Source of the DNA: an uncultured Acidobacteriota bacterium
Lineage (GTDB): Bacteria; Acidobacteriota; JAAYUB01
NCBI GenBank assembly: GCA_937925645.1
Contig: CALAMB010000308.1
Coordinates: forward strand, 1 to 9,950
Direction of reading: 5' to 3'
DNA length: 9,950 bases
Of the stretch, positions 8,510 to 9,950 are shown in pieces. A model generated the notes under the pieces. That model was not told the origin of the DNA, made no database searches, and saw nothing but the letters and a program-made list of their open reading frames with translations. Made by a program: the position numbers and the translations under genes. Each line of letters opens with the position of its first letter. Position 1 is the first letter of the stretch.

Positions 8510-8815
8510 ATGATGAAAGTCACCGTTCTATACGGCCACCCCGCCGACGCCGGGGCCTTTGAGGACTACTATACGAGCACGCACATACCGCTGGCGGCAC
8601 GGATACCGGGCGTCGACCGGAAGGAGCTCACGATGTTCCTGACCGGACCCGACGGTGGCCGCCCCGCCTACTACCGGATGGCGGAACTGTATTTCGCTTC
8701 GGAGGCCCACCTGCACGCCGCCCTGGGCTTGCCGGAGGCGCAGGCCGCCATCGCCGACATTTCCAACTTCGCCACCGGCGGCGTTACGATGATCGTCGGC
8801 GCGATCCATGGGTAG
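8510..8815 (+). CDS. EthD family protein
   Basis: The 101-residue product looks like a single ferredoxin-like alpha+beta barrel domain of the EthD type. Visible family features are an opening strand MKVTVLYGHP, then FEDYYTSTHIPLAARIPG with the conserved His25 and the IPG turn, a central YYRMAELYF strand, and SEAHLHAALGLPEAQAAIADISNFA leading to a last strand VTMIVGAI. The namesake EthD belongs to an ethyl tert-butyl ether degradation cluster, but most members have no assigned function and they usually dimerise. GGAGG (8500-8504) lies 5 nt before ATG 8510, and the second ATG at 8513 is also possible. An upstream TTG at 8429 lacks a ribosome site. Neither neighbour clarifies its role. Confidence 0.85.
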   Translation: MMKVTVLYGHPADAGAFEDYYTSTHIPLAARIPGVDRKELTMFLTGPDGGRPAYYRMAELYFASEAHLHAALGLPEAQAAIADISNFATGGVTMIVGAIHG

Positions 8816-8877
8816 CTGGTAACGGCTGGTGCGGTGTACACCGTTCGTGTTGCTGCTGATTTGAGCGGAGGCGTTTG

Positions 8878-9345
8878 ATGTCAACGCAACAAGATTCCCG
8901 AGAACGGTTGCTTCACGCGGATGGCCGTTTCACCCTGGAGACGGCGGATTTCTGCACGGTGCCGGGCTACCTGATCCTGCGGATGACCGACGGGACCACG
9001 CGCCTCGGGGACCTGGCGCCGGAGACGGCCCGGGCGCTGGGCGAGGCGCTGGCGCGGGCGTCCGCCGCCATCGAGGCGACGACTGGAGCCGAACGGGTAT
9101 ACGTCCTCTCGTTCTGCGAGGTGGACCGCCGGCTCCATTTCCATCTCTTCCCCCGCACCGCCTGGCTGCTCGAGGCGTTTCGCGCGGCCACCGGCGCCAG
9201 TCCGGCCGATGCGGTGGATGGTCCGGCGCTGTTCGGCTGGGCCCGCGCCGCCTGCATCCCCGGTCGGTCGCTCCCTGCCGGTGCGCCGGCGCCGGCGGCC
9301 GTGGCGGCGGCGCTCCGTACCGAACTCGGCGAACGAACCGGATGA
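8878..9345 (+). CDS. HIT-fold (histidine triad-like) protein
   Basis: The 155-residue product matches the HIT-fold pattern. TVPGYLILRM (27-36) is the first sheet strand, LGDLAPETARALGEALARASAAIEATTG (43-70) is the long helix, RVYVLSFCEV (73-82) a further strand, and RLHFHLFPR (85-93) the active-site segment. HIT enzymes are nucleotide hydrolases or transferases, often acting on diadenosine polyphosphates. The usual motif is His-x-His-x-His-x-x-Pro-Arg. Here the first position is Arg85, while His87 and the presumed nucleophile His89 remain. The C-terminal part (about 95-155) is Ala/Pro-rich and unassigned. ATG 8878 is preferred over TTG 8875 because GGAGG (8867-8871) is 6 nt upstream. It starts 62 nt after the EthD gene. 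Confidence 0.82.
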   Translation: MSTQQDSRERLLHADGRFTLETADFCTVPGYLILRMTDGTTRLGDLAPETARALGEALARASAAIEATTGAERVYVLSFCEVDRRLHFHLFPRTAWLLEAFRAATGASPADAVDGPALFGWARAACIPGRSLPAGAPAPAAVAAALRTELGERTG

Positions 9346-9417
9346 TTTCACCTTTGGTCCTGTCAACCGATCGAATCGCTCGTTGCCGACGACAGTCGGT
9401 CCAACGCGGCACTGGTC

Positions 9418-9423
9418 TATAAT
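9418..9423 (+). promoter_or_regulatory. Possible -10 box of the last gene
   Basis: TATAAT lies about 85 bases before the start codon at 9508, within a 162-bp gap that suggests separate transcription from the HIT gene. The hexamer at -35 distance (GTCGGT) is a poor match, so this is tentative. Confidence 0.35.
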
Positions 9424-9507
9424 GGGGATGCAGCCGAAGCGCGGCTCCGGTTGCAGCCGGGAGTGACTCCGGCCTCAGAGACCGCGACTTTCGGTGGAGG
9501 TCCACCC

Positions 9508-9909
9508 ATGGTCGAGATGGCACGCGAGCTGCAGCAGTTGAACGAATTCCACGAACAGTTGGCGACCTTGGAGCCGGTGGCGCAGGCCAGCCTGCTCCGG
9601 AACGGATTTCTCCCCGAAACAACCGCGGTGCTGGCCGAGGCGGGGATCCGGTGCCTTCCTCTCATCGAGAGCGGCAACGCCGACATCACCGACGGCGCCG
9701 TGGACCGCCTCGAGGCGCTCCTGTTCAAGCTCCGACTGGCGTCGGATGCGGAGGGCATCCGCAAGACGCTGAACGAGCTCGAGGCGGTGCTGCAGAAGCG
9801 GCGCCGGCTGGAAAAGTGCGACTTGCGATTCAACCTCGCCTTCTTCGCCGGCATGGGACTGGCGGTGGCGGTGCTGGCGATCATCGTCCTGTATCTCCTG
9901 CTGCGCTAA
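9508..9909 (+). CDS. Tail-anchored membrane protein of unknown function
   Basis: I do not recognise this 133-residue protein. The N-terminal 105 residues are hydrophilic and almost certainly helical, with heptad-like stretches at 1-25 (MVEMARELQQLNEFHEQLATLEPVA, given here in part as ELQQLNEF and HEQLATL) and 64-104 (AVDRLEALLFKLRL, then IRKTLNELEAVLQKRRRLEK). One hydrophobic segment at about 108-132 (FAGMGLAVAVLAIIVLYLLL) ends the protein. The basic RRR and Lys103 just before it predict the long domain on the cytoplasmic side, with only one or two residues beyond the membrane. ATG 9508 is preceded by GGAGG (9496-9500) at 7 nt; an upstream TTG at 9451 has no such site. A possible -10 box is at 9418. 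Confidence 0.8.
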   Translation: MVEMARELQQLNEFHEQLATLEPVAQASLLRNGFLPETTAVLAEAGIRCLPLIESGNADITDGAVDRLEALLFKLRLASDAEGIRKTLNELEAVLQKRRRLEKCDLRFNLAFFAGMGLAVAVLAIIVLYLLLR

Positions 9910-9950
9910 GCGGCCGGGGCGGGCCAGGAGCGCACCCTGCGGAACATGAG

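Noticed and set aside
8881..9622. Minus-strand open frames opposite the HIT gene and its downstream gap
   Set aside because: Their composition is Arg/Pro/Gly-rich, typical of antisense shadows in GC-rich DNA. They have no ribosome site, and they conflict with a + strand gene that has recognisable motifs.

Overview
The window is chromosomal DNA from a GC-rich bacterium. It starts inside an rRNA operon of classical order: the 3' end of 16S, tRNA-Ile(GAT), tRNA-Ala(TGC), 23S, 5S and a strong intrinsic terminator, all on the + strand. The linked operon with both spacer tRNAs is ordinary for free-living bacteria. The 16S 3' end reads loosely like Acidobacteriota or a related deep lineage. That is only an impression; a 16S search would settle it.

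Layout: 1-3942 is the rRNA operon with its spacer processing signals. 3943-4273 is a gap with no recognisable gene. 4274-5266 encodes an exported alpha/beta hydrolase. 5267-7055 is about 1.8 kb without a credible gene, and 5409-6842 of it is packed with repeats. 7056-9909 carries five co-directional genes: an alpha/beta hydrolase, an NTF2-like lipoprotein, an EthD-family protein, a HIT-fold protein and a tail-anchored protein of unknown function. Each has a good Shine-Dalgarno sequence, but gaps of 62-162 bases separate them, so they need not form one operon and no shared pathway is evident.

The repeat region is the part worth attention. Two repeat families are interleaved there. Family 1 is a GC-rich element of about 105 bp that can fold into three consecutive hairpins. 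The central hairpin has GTAG directly at its 5' foot, the hallmark of REP sequences mobilised by RAYT (TnpA-REP) transposases. Three copies lie on the - strand and one diverged copy on the + strand; its paired substitutions keep the stems intact. Family 2 is an array of short imperfect palindromes (arms GGACA[C/T]CCAT and ATGGCTGTCC, 13-17 nt loops) with a conserved mismatch at one stem position, plus several nested tandem duplications. No transposase gene is present, so any mobilising enzyme would act in trans.

No defence system, CRISPR array, phage or intact insertion sequence is visible.
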